Of a stretch of 64,000 bases of DNA, positions 1-13,300 are shown piece by piece. The stretch is taken from the NCBI GenBank assembly GCA_033239005.1, contig BSQZ01000004.1, positions 17,292,507 to 17,356,506 of the forward strand. The letters are read 5' to 3'. Position 1 is the first letter of the stretch. Each line of letters opens with the position of its first letter. Made by a program: the position numbers and the translations under genes. This stretch comes from Lamellibrachia satsuma. Taxonomy: Eukaryota > Annelida > Polychaeta > Sabellida > Siboglinidae. The notes under the pieces were generated by a model that was not told where the DNA came from, ran no database searches, and saw only the letters and a list, made by a program, of their open reading frames with translations.

Positions 1-520
1 TCAACAAACAGCTCTTTCAGTTAGTTTCAGGGAAATTGAAGTCCCCAAAAATCAGTAGATGAGATATACCGTGTTCCTCGACTGCTTTGTTCATTAAACT
101 AATATATATGTATTCTACTAATAGCTTGTCCCTCTTGTTTAGTGTGATGATAAGGGCCTATAGTGTGATGATAGGGGCCTATATACTCCATACGGACGAT
201 TGAAAATCGGTGGTGTTTAGTTTTGTACATGGTGCTGACTGTGAGCCATTCTCAATATAGAGAATAACCCCTCTTTCGCGATCATCTGTGTATGGAGTAA
301 AACCTTTCAGATTAATAATCACCTTCACTTTTACTTTCACTACAGAATTATGTAGTGCTAATAACTGTAGGCTTCAGTACTGTTACCACCTCTTTAAATT
401 CATCCATTTTATCATTTAAACTCTGCGAATGTGTATAATAACAATCAAATAAATAATCCTATGTAACTGAAATGCTGTGCGCTTTGTGTCACGTAGTCGC
501 TTGCTAAGGAGTAATGTTGT
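1..520. other. AT-rich flank, nothing recognised
   Basis: I see no open frame, RNA gene or clear repeat family here. A short direct repeat (agtgtgatgataagggccta and a near copy) lies at about 139-182. The stretch may be outside the gypsy element that begins to its right or may be an unrecognised part of it. Confidence 0.4.
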
Positions 521-527
521 TTTTCCA

Positions 528-830
528 ATAACAATGAAGGCAATACTCCAAACACAGTTGTACTAATTCACACTGCTACTTTATTTCGGCGACTGTCTAT
601 TCACTACAGTACAACAGCCTACAAGGCAGTGTCCAGTGCCCCTCCGTGACACATCATTAATCTGGCTACTGCCAGTCTATATAGTGTATACCAGGGTTGC
701 AGTATCTTAAGGACACATTCTCCTATCAACCAGTCCAAGTTGTGACATACACACTACACTAAATAATAACTCCCTTCTTCGCAAGTCAAAAACAAGACTG
801 TTATATATTCTATCACTACAATATCCAAGT
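528..830 (-). repeat. Possible 3' LTR of the gypsy element
   Basis: Read on the minus strand, this stretch follows the pol remnant. It has a purine-rich tract (about 767-780, gcgaagaagggag) like a polypurine tract, and a polyadenylation-type AATAAA inside a unit that could end in CA near 528. No second LTR copy is in the window for comparison, so boundaries are guesses from position and these two signals only. Confidence 0.3.
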
Positions 831-866
831 TTACTATATCTCTATGTGTCGTCCACCTCGAGTTAA

Positions 867-1442
867 CTACAACTGTTTTCTAGCTGGACGCAAAGTCCTG
901 GAGATACTTCGGACGCACACTTGCACGTTCTCTACGACGCAGTGTCGGTTCTTCTGATATGACTGTGCGACTCGGCTAATTGCTGGGCGGTTGCTCCACA
1001 CTGCCTGATGATTGGGTGGTATCGGGACCCGTACGTTCACCGCTGACGTCACTAGAGTTTTCTCTAGCAGGTGCTCTCTAGCACTAGCCCTTGCCGTCTT
1101 GTTCATTTGGTTTCGATTTCGTCGTAACACCGATTCACTTTCCGTCTCCAGCCAATAAGACTGCTTTAACTGATCATGTCGTCTGACGATCACCGATTGC
1201 CATTTCCCGTTTTGCCTTATTCTCATGGTATCGCCTAGGTGTAGTTCCCGTCGGAACGTTGACGTGACGGCGTCGTGATAATAAGCAGCTGTCGACTGTT
1301 CCAGTTTTCTTCTCACCATATCTGCGTCAATGTGTTGTGGTCGTAGCATGTGCTCCACCTGATGTAGATTAGTACACCGATTTCGACCTTGCAGTAAGAC
1401 TGCTGGTGACGGCAATCCATCACCTATTGGCGTACTGCGCAC
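867..1442 (-). pseudogene. Ty3/gypsy Pol C-terminal end (after integrase core)
   Basis: The minus-strand frame gives about 190 residues like the region downstream of the integrase core in gypsy polyproteins. It has the segment LRPQHIDADMVRRKLEQ, then an SH3-like stretch with LHLGDTMRIRQNGKWQ and a basic, Asn/Arg-rich segment. The first codon of the open frame is not a genuine start; this is the 3' end of a longer polyprotein. The integrase zinc finger and DDE core that should lie upstream are absent, replaced by the tandem array at 1446-2285. The fragment is a decayed, immobile copy. Confidence 0.75.
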
Positions 1443-1445
1443 TGC

Positions 1446-2285
1446 TGCCAGCGTCTACAGTACGCTCTGCTTAGTGTGTCAGCCAGACCCAAGCACGCTC
1501 TGCTTAGTGTGTCAACCAGAACCAAGCACGCTCTGATTAGTGTGTCAACCAGATCCAAGCACGCTCTGCTTAGTGTGTCAACCAGAACCAAGCACGCTCT
1601 GCTTAGTGTGTCAACCAGATCCAAGCACGCTCTACTTAGTGTGTCAACCAGATCCAAGCACGCTCTGCTTAGTGTGTCAACCAGAACCAAGCACGCTCTG
1701 CTTAGTGTGTCAGCCAGACCCAAGCACGCTCTGCTTAGTGTGTCAACCAGAACCAAGCACGCTCTGATTAGTGTGTCAACCAGATCCAAGCACGCTCTGC
1801 TTAGTGTGTCAACCAGAACCAAGCACGCTCTGCTTAGTGTGTCAACCAGATCCAAGCACGCTCTGCTTAGTGTGTAAACCAGATCCAAGCACGCTCTGCT
1901 TAGTGTGTCAACCAGAACCAAGCACGCTCTGCTTAGTGTGTCAGCCAGACCCAAGCACGCTCTGCTTAGTGTGTCAACCAGAACCAAGCACGCTCTGATT
2001 AGTGTGTCAACCAGATCCAAGCACGCTCTGCTTAGTGTGTCAACCAGAACCAAGCACGCTCTGCTTAGTGTGTCAACCAGATCCAAGCACGCTCTGCTTA
2101 GTGTGTAAACCAGATCCAAGCACGCTCTGCTTAGTGTGTCAACCAGATCCAAGCACGCTCTGCTTAGTGTGTCAACCAGATCCAAGCACGCTCTGCTTAG
2201 TGTGTCAACCAGAACCAAGCACGCTCTGTTTAGTGTGTCAACCAGATCCAAGCACGCTCTGCTTAGTGTGTCAGCCAGAACCAAG
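1446..2285 (-). repeat. 33-bp minisatellite grown inside gypsy pol
   Basis: There are about 25 head-to-tail copies of a 33-bp unit. On the minus strand each unit encodes eleven residues, DTLSRACLDLV or DTLSRACLVLV, with no stop, so one frame stays open across the array. DTLSRA is the conserved end of the retroelement RNase H domain, which lies intact in sequence just upstream (2260-2437), so the unit was seeded by pol coding sequence. Variant units recur every 231 bp (copies beginning at 1540, 1771 and 2002), a seven-unit higher-order repeat. Confidence 0.9.
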
Positions 2286-2437
2286 TCTTTACCTGGCTTG
2301 TACATCAAGTTGTAATCGTACGGTTGACAACGCAGTCGCATTTTTTGCCGCCTCGGCGGCAAGTATATAAATGGCTTATGTTTGCTGCCCAACAACGGCT
2401 TGTGGTCTGTTTCAACAGTGACCACACGTACCACCAT
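2260..2437 (-). pseudogene. Ty3/gypsy RNase H C-terminal fragment
   Basis: The minus frame reads TDHKPLLGSKHKPF, then YDYNLMYKPGKD and LADTLSRA. These are hallmark segments of the gypsy RNase H domain, which degrades the RNA of the RNA/DNA hybrid during reverse transcription. The reverse transcriptase domain that should precede it is not found upstream. The fragment runs in frame into the 33-bp array. Confidence 0.8.
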
Positions 2438-2529
2438 TCAGTAAACTCGGTAACAACCATAGCACCACAGCCGTACGCGATCGTACAGCCCCAATTGAAC
2501 CCGAGCTACACAGTTGAGCTTACAACACT

Positions 2530-3735
2530 GAGGTGCATTTGGGAGTGAACATGCTTACAGAAGGCGTACCAGAAACACCACGGATTGACAGAAACAATGT
2601 CACCATTATTGATGGACAAGTTGTTGTGCAAAGCATGACAAAATTGCTGGGTATGAACAAAATACGTGACTTGGGTGATGCTTTCGTTAAGCGAATCAAC
2701 ATACTGGTGAAGGGCAACAAATATGATACTCAGAAGGTCGAATTATATTTGACAGGTATATCATTGGGTCTTTGAAGTAGAAAACACGGGCCAAGAGAGC
2801 AGGAACTACACAGCCAGACAAGTTCACTATACAAGACTTAATGAATATATGCAATGTGCCCATGAAACTATTACTGTCCCATGTTATGTTGACGAAACAA
2901 ACGATTGCTGGAGCATTTTGCTATGAGTGAACAAGGGCTTGTTTTTGTCTTTGGAACAACAACATACACTAACAAAGACAACTTTGTTAACAAGAATGTA
3001 TCGACCCACAGCCACGAGGAAGCTGATACTCAAATACTCCTACATGTTTGATATAACAACACAAGGCACATCAATTCGAGATATCTATGTGTGGTCTCCA
3101 GACACAGACGTGTTCCTGCTGCTGATAGATCTTGTTGCAACTTGCACAATACACGTATACCAGGTCTACTAACTGGCAGAGGAAAGTTCTACCGAACAAT
3201 TGACATAAAGGAAATATATACTGCAATTGGAGTTGAAAAGTCAAAGGCATTAGTCGGACTCCGCAACTTCACGGGTGCAGATTGGGGTGAAAAATTCTTC
3301 AACATACCAAAGAAGACGTGAATAGTGAAGTTTCTAGCACTCCCACCCGATGACGAAATTGTTAAAACATTCCAGTCATTTGGACGTTTGGAAGAAGAAA
3401 CTGTCACCAAACACATCGAGATGTTTGCTTGCAAGTGTAGTCTAGCAGGAGTTCCTGCGTGACTGTCTCGGAACTATGATGGGAGCTTTTCGGGACAAAA
3501 AACTTTGAAGGTGAAAAACTCCCCCCAACACTAAACACCATCAGGCCTCACATTGACATAGCTCACTTCATGTCCAGATGAGACAAATTATACAAAGAGC
3601 CTAGACCAGATCTTCCACTACCCAATGACAATGGATGGGAACAGGATGCCGATGGAAAGCTGTCGCCCGTGAGATGTCTGGTCAAGCCAGCTCCTCTTGC
3701 TGTTCTAGAGCTGGTTGTGTGTTATGTGTGACGTA
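2530..3735 (+). pseudogene. Broken copy of a repetitive SHEEADT/SPDTDV gene family
   Basis: Conserved blocks of a family abundant in mollusc and cnidarian genomes appear in order but in different frames. SHEEADTQILLH is at about 3010-3045, WSPDTDVFLL at about 3092-3121, a GADW block near 3270-3290, and the typical end block GWEQDADGKLSP followed by PAPLAVLELV near 3640-3720. At least three frame breaks and several stops separate them, so no protein of normal length can be made. The family is usually intron-poor and multicopy, suggesting a mobile or domesticated-transposon origin; its biochemical role is not known to me. Family recognition rests on remembered motifs. Confidence 0.65.
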
Positions 3736-3899
3736 AGAGCCTATATAGTGCAGTTTGTGAAATGTGATTATTGTTTTAATTTATAATTCCAACTGCATTG
3801 CCTGACTGTGAATTCAACACAAAATAAACAGCATATAGCATTGGAAAGAACACAATCGCGGATATCAGATTACAACATCACGATCATCTGATCGATTTG

Positions 3900-4023
<124 letters not shown>

Positions 4024-4365
4024 GATACATACATACATACATATATACGGCATGGACAGTATATTTTCATAAGAGATCTGACACCCGGGATGATTAGCAC
4101 CTAGGATGATTGGCTCCGGATCGATTGACACTAGGCCCGGTGACTACAGGCAGCTTGGCACTTGGGGTGATTGCCTCCGGATCAATTCGCACCCAGAAAG
4201 AGTAAACCCGCGGACAATTTCTAAACCAAAGATTTTTGAACCTAAAAATCGATGTTATTATTTACCGTTACACAAACTAGCGCATCCGTCTGTCTGTGTG
4301 TCCGAATTCGGCTGCTCGATGAAAGCATGACATTTTACAAACGCACGTAACCCAGGATCAGTACA

Positions 4366-7300
4366 ATGTTGTGTACTAAAATCCAGCGAACATCTACCCC
4401 TTGTTTTAGTTATATACTGAGAAATGCTACCGGTGTGAAACAGTTAACAACTGTGGGAATAAGAAGGTTGTCGTCTGCGTCGCCGGCGCAAGTCGGGCAA
4501 GCTGACAGTGAAGAGGGCGTTCAAAGTCAGTCGGGCAAACCACGTCATAATGTTCCTTTTGCAAAAAACCTATTCCTTGGAAAATTTGAACAGGTACGAA
4601 AATGTGATTAATGTTGGTTAATGGTTGGTGTCGGGACAGGGTCTTCCGTGCACACCTAATTGTTCCACTTTTTAGTGGTAGTTACTCTCGAGTGCCAAAT
4701 AATCGTATAGCCATGGGCATGGCACAGCCACAGGCCAAATAACAGTATAGGGTCGCAAATCGGTCAAATTTAATAATAGTATAGTGCCGAATAACTGTAT
4801 GGGGATCTCCAAGCAAATATTTCTAGACAAATAATAGTATAGATCGAAAAAGTTACTAGTATGTTGTCTTTTTTAGCGCTGAAGCAAAATTGTTTAACTC
4901 GAAGTGAAGGCATCCTTAGTAAACTATGCAGATCGCCATGTATTTCAGGCTTTTTCCGCGTCACCGTAAATGTGTTTTATATCTGGGAAAAACGGGAAAT
5001 TTTCCGTTTTTAAATGGACATTAAAGTTTTATTGAATTGAATACGCAAGCCCGTTTCAACAGAAACAGCCGGTTACGACCGGTTTAAGGTGCTGTGCATG
5101 GCGGCCATTTATGGTCGGTTTACGTGGTAATGGGGTTTTAGCTAATAATATACCATGTCAAGATGCCGAGAACTAAGGATTCCAACCGATTCACCTAATC
5201 ATAGAAATCTGACAACCTAACGCTTCAGGATCAAAATGTAGGATCCTTGGAAGCACAGATATTAGTTAAATTCACGACTGTCGTTCGAATGGATGACAAC
5301 TTGGCCAACAGAGGGAGCCATATGCAGCTTCAGAATTAGCCACGATTATCGGAGAATATATGGCACGAATGTCGAAATCTAATAACCATATAATGCCACA
5401 TAAGGTGTGTATAGGGTGGCATTTTTCATCAAATAAATACATGTGTAAGGACACTTATTTGGCACTCAAGAGTAAGTTAGTTTACAACTATGTTCACAAT
5501 TTATTTGTACATATTGATTACACTGAATAAAATTCTATTCATTTATACCTCAGACTCAGTGTCATATTCATAACTGGTATAAGTCCACAACAGATTACAC
5601 ATTTACCACTAGGTCTTGATTGTGCATGGGACATTATTACTTCCCCTGACTGGGCCATAGTTAGTAGTAAGAAGAATGGACATGTGGCTTTTCATCCGAA
5701 TTTCTGAAAGCCATGTCTAATTCACGGCAATTCTTAATTCATATTTGCAAGGTGATTGACTGATTGGTGATTGGCTAAATGATTGGCTGACCAATGTCAA
5801 TGACCTAATAACCAATTATTGATCACAGTATATTTTATGCATGGCTAGCCAAGCGCATTGTTATTGTTCTTGACAATTTTCCACAATGCCAGTGGTGAGA
5901 CTAATTGCAAAAGAAAATGAAACATTTACAAAAGGAATTGTTCAGTCAGTGTCAAAACCAGTAAAAGCATGTATGCTGGTGTTTCTCGTGAGGGTCTGGA
6001 GGATGTGTTGTTTATGTTTCATGAGGCTCTAGAAGATGTGTTGTTTGTTTTGTGAGGCTCTGGAGGGTGTGTTGTTTGTGTAGGCTATGCTGGTGTTTCC
6101 TGAGGCTCTGGAAGAAGAACAGCTTGAAGATCTCGATCAAATGATCCAACCAATTGAGCAGTTCTTCACTGAAGCAGGTGTGTATATAACTGTAAGTAGT
6201 CATTAAGTAATCAGAATAAATAAAGAAAACCAGCTGTGAAGTTACATTTTTGTGTGCTTGTAGTGAAATTTAATTTGAAATATGACCTACATTTAATTTT
6301 ACCATTGAAATAATGCATAGTAAGGTATACTTTTCTCTCCCTCATTGCTCAATATGAATGATATTGTCAAGCGTGTAGATAGCCGTACACATGTACGCAC
6401 GTGCTTCCACATCAATATCACAAACAAATATTTTAAAAATCCAACTGGCATCCATCGTGGAGTGCAAGCACAAATCAGACAGCTGATAGGGCCTACCCAG
6501 CATCATCTACACTCACTGCAAAGGACACAATGTTAACTATTTAGAAGTATGATGGACAGGAAGATTGGTGAGAAGCCGGATGAGATGGGCAGGCCACATG
6601 GTAAGGATGGATGCAGGCAAACTAGCAGAGAGAGCAGAGGTGGAAAAACACCAAGGATGCAGGAAAAGGGGAAGGCCACAGCTGAGATAGGAGGACTGCG
6701 TGAGGAGGGATATGAGAAGATTTGGGGAGGATGAAAGATGAAGAGAGGGGTCTGCAGATAGAAAACTATGGAAAGGACAGAAAGAGTGGCTCGACAATAC
6801 TGTAACTGTACCTGACTCTCACCCCTGTACAGCAGGGAACAAAAAGGAAGAGCACATGGACACAGCAACAGAACTAATCTGCAATCGCTCTGTGAAATAA
6901 GGTGGTCCAGTCGTGCGAACGCTCTGTATACATTCAAGTCTGTAGTAACTGTTCTGTAATATTTGGAAAAAGATGGGGGGGACGACAAAGCCAGATGCTA
7001 CGTGTTGTCCGTAAAAAATGTTGACTTCATCATAAAACTATTTGAGCATGTCCTCCAAAGGCAGTTTCCTCTGACCACGTTCCTACAGTTCAACCATTGT
7101 AACCTCTGCCAAAAAGGCAACTACTACAATCGTCCTGCTGCAGTATGGAATGCATTATTTAACAGAACTAGCAGAAAGATTTGAGATTGAGGCGAGCAAG
7201 CCACACAATGATAGTAGACTGAAGCACCATCCGTGAGAACGTGTCTGCTAATATTACTGACATGCCCAGCCAACACTGGATACGGGCAATGTATCTGCCA

Positions 7301-10300
7301 TTCGTGGATCACTTGCTGCAGTAAATGGACACGGCTATTAGTAGCTCAGAATCTCTACGTGGCCCAGTACCTCACACCACGACGGGGTGAATCTGACACT
7401 AGATTGTCCAGCTGTACGAGGTGTTCCAGGACGACATGCCAGGTGATCTATGTCAGCTACACAATAGAAGGCAAGATGGGAGATGGTGATATCGCTAAAA
7501 AAATGGACACCCCTATTAGATTTATGCTTCCACATGAATTTATACCTAGCTACGCTGTCTGTTAATATGGTATGCAATGGACAGATTGATGATATGGTAT
7601 GCACAAACATGGTAAGAATGATCCCCAAGTTAACATGGTATGCAATGGACAGATTGATGATGTGGTATGGACAGACATGGTAAGAATGATCCACAAGTTA
7701 ACATGGTATACAATGGACAGATTGATGACGTGGTATGCACAGACATGGTAAGAATGATCCCCAAGTTAACATGGTATACAATGGACAGATTGATGACGTG
7801 GTATGCACAGACATGGTAAGAATGATTCCCAAGTTAACATATTAGGTTTGTAATCATGTTAACATTACAAAATGCCTAAACAGCCCTGTAAAGCTAATGC
7901 CAGCACCAGGGTGGATGGTTAACAAACACTTACAGATTTGATGGTGGCAATCTTTGGCAACAACGCAGATCTATGATTACGTTAACAGTTTCTTTTTTTC
8001 AGTGGATTCAAAGGCGATTGATGCAAACAAACAGATTCCAGATGAAACTCTTCAGCAACTAAAAAAGTTTGGACTGTTTGGGCAACAAATACCAAAAGAA
8101 TATGGTTTGTACCAATTTCTAATTTTGTCATTTTATGTGGTTTGTAACTGGTTTGTATTAAGGATACTAATTGCCAGTGGTGCTAAACACAAAAATTCAA
8201 AGAATACCAATTGTTCAACCCCCTCAGCTTATAATCTGCTTGCTGCTGTTTTGTTCAGCCCACATTGCCTTAGTTCAGTCAGCTGTATAAATGAATACCT
8301 GGCTATAGACAGCTATTGGTACATGTGATTGAATGGTATTCGCACTGTAATTACAACATGGCTGAACGCTTCCCATCTCAAGACTGACAAGGTTTTATAT
8401 ACTGGACTTCTCTGTAAGATACAAAACCTTGGAGAAAACTTTTAACAATGGTAGTGTGTCAATGTGCTTGCATGCACCTTGCAAATGTACAGGCCCACAT
8501 TCTGGTGGTAGTTGTAGATGTTGACTTGTAAAGTGTGACGTCAACTATCTTACAGGTGGACTAGGTCTGAGTGCGACAGAGTGTGCACGGATTGCAGAAG
8601 TGACGGCCCTTGACTACTCTGTGGCGGTGACGCTGGGAGCCCACCAGAACGCTGGCCTTAAAGTATGGGCGTCTTCTTCGTAGTTCATGGATGCTTTGTA
8701 TATATGTACCAAGTTACTTGCAACTCTTAGTCTACCCGTAAAACTTACGTATTTTTCTGAAATTTTACGGTCTTACTCTTACTGGTGTAGGAGACATTAC
8801 GGCCCACGTTTAATAGATGCAACTTACAGACCATCATTTAAAAATGTCCAAAGAGCGACTACCGATAATAGTTTAGCTCTGCAGTCAGCTGTTCCAAAGT
8901 GTTGCATAATCCAATTGATATATCCCAGTTTGCATGTGAAACTCCTTTTCAGCATGCACTGCAAATTGGTGGCCATAGACAATCGTACGGGTAACGAGTT
9001 CATTTCCCATGTGAAATACAGATTTGTAGGAATTTTGGCAGTAGTTTGAACATGTTTTTTTTTATATAGACTTATGATGTTTATGGGAAATTTATAACAA
9101 GGTGTACAGTGTCGTATGTTCTTTACACTTTCTTAAGTTCACCACATTAGTGGCCAAGTATAGCACACATTAGTGACCAAGTATAGCACACATCTGGTGC
9201 ACAGCAGAATAGTGGTTAAGACATCGGACTCTTAATTGATGGCCTTGGTTTGAATATTCTCATAGTGCAGCTTTTTTAAATAACAGATTTACAAAGACAA
9301 GCTTTGCAAAGATTATGATAATTGCATGTGCGATAAGAATTATTAGTTTTATGCTACTAAGACAAAAACTTTAAAACCATCTGTGAGAATATTGTTTCGG
9401 AAAGTGAATGTTTCCTGTATGACTCTATCTCCTTTCAGGTTATCCAGTTATGTGGCACTCAGAAACAGAAGGACCAGTACTTGCCGAAGCTGGCTAAGGG
9501 GGAACATGTAGCTGCGTTCTGTCTCACAGAGGTCGCTAGGTGAATCTGATACTTTATTTGTGTTAACTCTTTGTAAACTGTAAGGCAGGCGGGCAAGCAG
9601 ATGCAGAGAAATAATGAAAAAGCATAATGTATTGATGTCATGATAAGAGCATTATTAAAATGGACGATAAGTAACTATAATTTATCAACAAAATAAAAAA
9701 CATCTAAAAGTATCTATGGATTATGTTTCACGGTTGAACATTATGTAGTAATCCGATGGAGCAAGAACTTACCGTTCCATCGCAGCAGTTTTTGGTTGCA
9801 GTGGCTCTGATGCAGCTTACATAGAGTCAAAGGCAGTTCCATCAGACGACGGCAAGACATACCGACTGACTGGCTCCAAGATCTGGATATCTAACGGATC
9901 CACAGCTGACGTCTTCACAGTATTTGCCAAAGTTCCTCGCAAAAACACAATGGTAAGTCGCAGATTTTCGTCATCATGTGCTGCCATCTCCTCTTGGAAG
10001 GTCGGCTGTCATGGATCGCCTGTCTGCATTGTGTCATTCTGACTAGATCCTCATATTTCATGTTCTCCATCCAGGACTGGCTGTTGTCTGTCCACATGTG
10101 ACCTGCTCCACCAAAATCAGGAGTAAGAGAAACACTGAGCCTGGCTATTCCACTTCGAAGTGTGTGAAGGGGTGAATTTGGCTGCGATAGCAGATTTTCA
10201 GGTGTTGGTGTTTTTAATTAGCATAACTATCCTAGATTGCTGTCATTATAAGGTCATAAAACAATTGATAACTTTGAAAAATACGATATATCGTAGAGCT

Positions 10301-13300
10301 ATGAATATCTTAATGAACAAATACAAAGGAAACTTCGCTCAATTCAGATGTATTGTATCCATTACACATCGCGTCCACCCGTGCCATATTGGTATCGTTG
10401 GAAAGCTGATCTATTATGGGATGCATTTATAAAATGGAGACCAAACGTAAATAAACCACATCATTCATCGAATAATAATGGGGCGTAATCACGTGATACG
10501 AATCGCAATGGCTGATTGGCTCAGCTAGAAATGCGCATGCTCTGAACATTGGAATGCAACCTTTACTCCCATGCAAAGCCATCTTTGTTTTGGTTTGAGT
10601 TTGATGCACAGAAACTGTTATTATATAACATCTACGTTTATTAATAAATTATTTAATTGCTGTTGACTGGTGAACTTACTCGAGTCAGATGGATCAAATA
10701 GTGACAGTGAAATGAACAAAATTGACGAGGAAGACCATGATTGAGTGACAGTTGACACAGACAACTTCGAGCAAGTGCGCGGACAGCATGGCGGCAACAT
10801 TGATGAGAATGCCATATCTTGCGAACTTTCACAGCTATCAAAATATCCATGTTGATGGTTATTCTAACAGTGCAAAATTTCAACTTCATATGGTGTGCCT
10901 TTGTTATTGAAATGTAAGAATATACTTTAGTAAACTTCAAAGCTGTTTTTCTCAGAATTGTTTTTCGTCAAATGACCCGTGGCACCTTCTCTTTATCAAA
11001 CGATAACTCCAGCAACTAATAAAGCTTGGTAGTTGCCTTTGGCACCGTTGCAAAGTCCATAAAATTGCCTTTCACGTAGTACCTTTATCTCAAAATGTCA
11101 TTTTCCGACTTATTCCTGATTTTGGTGGAACGGGTCACATATAGATCATGATCTATCTCTTGGGTCCTCTCCCTATTTTACTGCCATTCTTTCCCTCCAT
11201 CAGTTCTTCTTGTCTGATGATATGACCAAAAAAATCTTTATTTGTGTCTATATTTGTGACAGTTTGACTTTGACAGGGTGACATCGAAGATATGGTGACA
11301 GCTTTCATTGTGGAGAGGTCGTTTGGGGGAGTCACCAGTGGGAATCGTCATGAAACAATGGGAATCCGTGGCTCAGACAGTAAGTCCGCTAAAACCTTTT
11401 GAGCCAAATCTTTATGGATGCACGAGTCTCCAGCTTTGGGAAAGAGATCTTCTTTTTTGCAAATTTTTTCACATCTGCTTCTCCTTCTTTTCCAAATAAT
11501 ATCCTTTTGTAACAAAGTTTGCATATATCCTATAAATAGTAGCTAAAGAATGCATAAAATGGCACCTTTGATTAGCTGGTATTAATGAGTGGGTTAGCCT
11601 CTCCCACATCCTCTTTCCTTTATTTCATCTTCATCAGGAGAATCTCCTTCCTCCTAATTAGTTAACTTGGCACCTCTGTGACATTTATGTGTTCCAGCAA
11701 TTCCAACAAGTCAGATGTGTACATTTAATTAATTTGGTCTTGATCGTTAAAATTGCTCTCTTTGATTTTGCAGCATGTGAAGTAAACTTTGACAACACCC
11801 CAGTCCCTGCGGAGAACATTCTGGGAGGGGTGGGAGGGGGTTTTAGGGTAAGTGCTCATTTTGTTGAAGCCTTGAGGCAGATAGATAGATAAAAACAAAA
11901 TGTTATTTTCTAAATTTATATTTTCATTCCTTCGTAACAATATGTACTTTAAATATTTGTTTACCTTAAGGCGTCGCTTGGGTCTAAACGCGTTTTATTT
12001 TCTTATTTCATTATCACTGAACCTACAGAGCTGAAACTTTCATAGATTGCAAGTCCAGGTAAGAGTAATGCTGTGAATTTTTTTCAGAAAGTTTCATACA
12101 TATTTTCCCACGGTATGCAGCCATCTTGGATTGAATGTTGCGTGTGACTTATATCAGTAACCATTGGATTTAGAGGACTCAAATTTGGTGTGTAGTTACT
12201 CCACATAATCCCAATGAAAACAGTCAGTTGACTTTCCAAGTTTTCAAAAAAATTTTGTTTTCATGATTTTTTTACATCTGAATGTATTTTTTCATCATGA
12301 AATTTTACATTGATGGTTCATTATATAAAATATAAATAATGTTTTCTAAAAAGTTACTAGATAGTTTTCAAGAGCATACTATCAAGAAACACTGTAGAAA
12401 GTTTCAAGTAATTCTGTCAAATAATAGCAGAGATAAGTGACACGGGAGGCAGTAGGTGTGAGGGAAAACATGTTTTTGAGAAAATCGTGTTCAAAGTTTA
12501 TGTACATTGGCACATACATTTCAACATCTGAAAAGCAACCTAGATGATTGAAACTTTGCATACATATTACTGAATGTATAATCTATCAAAAGGCAAAGTT
12601 AAGAGTCATTGGCATTGTAAAATAAATTTCACACAAGTCCCGAGTACCCGACACCCATGTCCATCGTTGCCGACACAGCTGATCTCACCACGACAAATGG
12701 GACATTCGTTGCCTGAGTCCCATCGATACAGTCTGATGACAGATTTGCATTGATGACCTTGTCGCAACTGGTGCAGAAAGTCTCGAGGCCACACACCACG
12801 CCGAGGGTGCGGTACGGTCGACAGCTGGGGTGGAGAGTGTATGCTTCCTACACAACGTGCATAGCAGGTTCGCAACAAGTGATGGCAACACGGCACAGCG
12901 TACAAGTACTGTTGAAAGATCTCCATCAGCATCTGTCTCATCCTCAACCAGGAATCGCGGGACACCTATCTCCTCCAGAAGATCTGCATAACCAAACTTC
13001 CGTTCAGTGACAGACAGTCTCCGAGACGGATCAGCTGGTACTGTTGATGACCGCATTGATGCCTGGAAAAAATACACAATATAAATGTATTTCATGAACA
13101 AAAAGTATCCAAGACATGTTCAACAACAAAAGCCCCCCCTTGCTACGTATGCAGAGGTATGGCATTGAATGCAATTTATTTTATTGGCATTGCCATATTA
13201 TACACACACACACCTGCGCGCGCGTGTGTATATAGGCTATGTATACAATAATTACCAGGGCAAATTGTAGTAATATAATAAACCATAGACATAGTTACAA

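Noticed and set aside
1476..2370. Plus-strand frames rich in STRTKHALLSV or PDPSTLCLVCQ
   Set aside because: Shadow translations of the 33-bp gypsy-derived array.
8687..9049. 120-codon open frame after ACAD9 exon 4
   Set aside because: No domain resemblance, no codon bias, entirely intronic.
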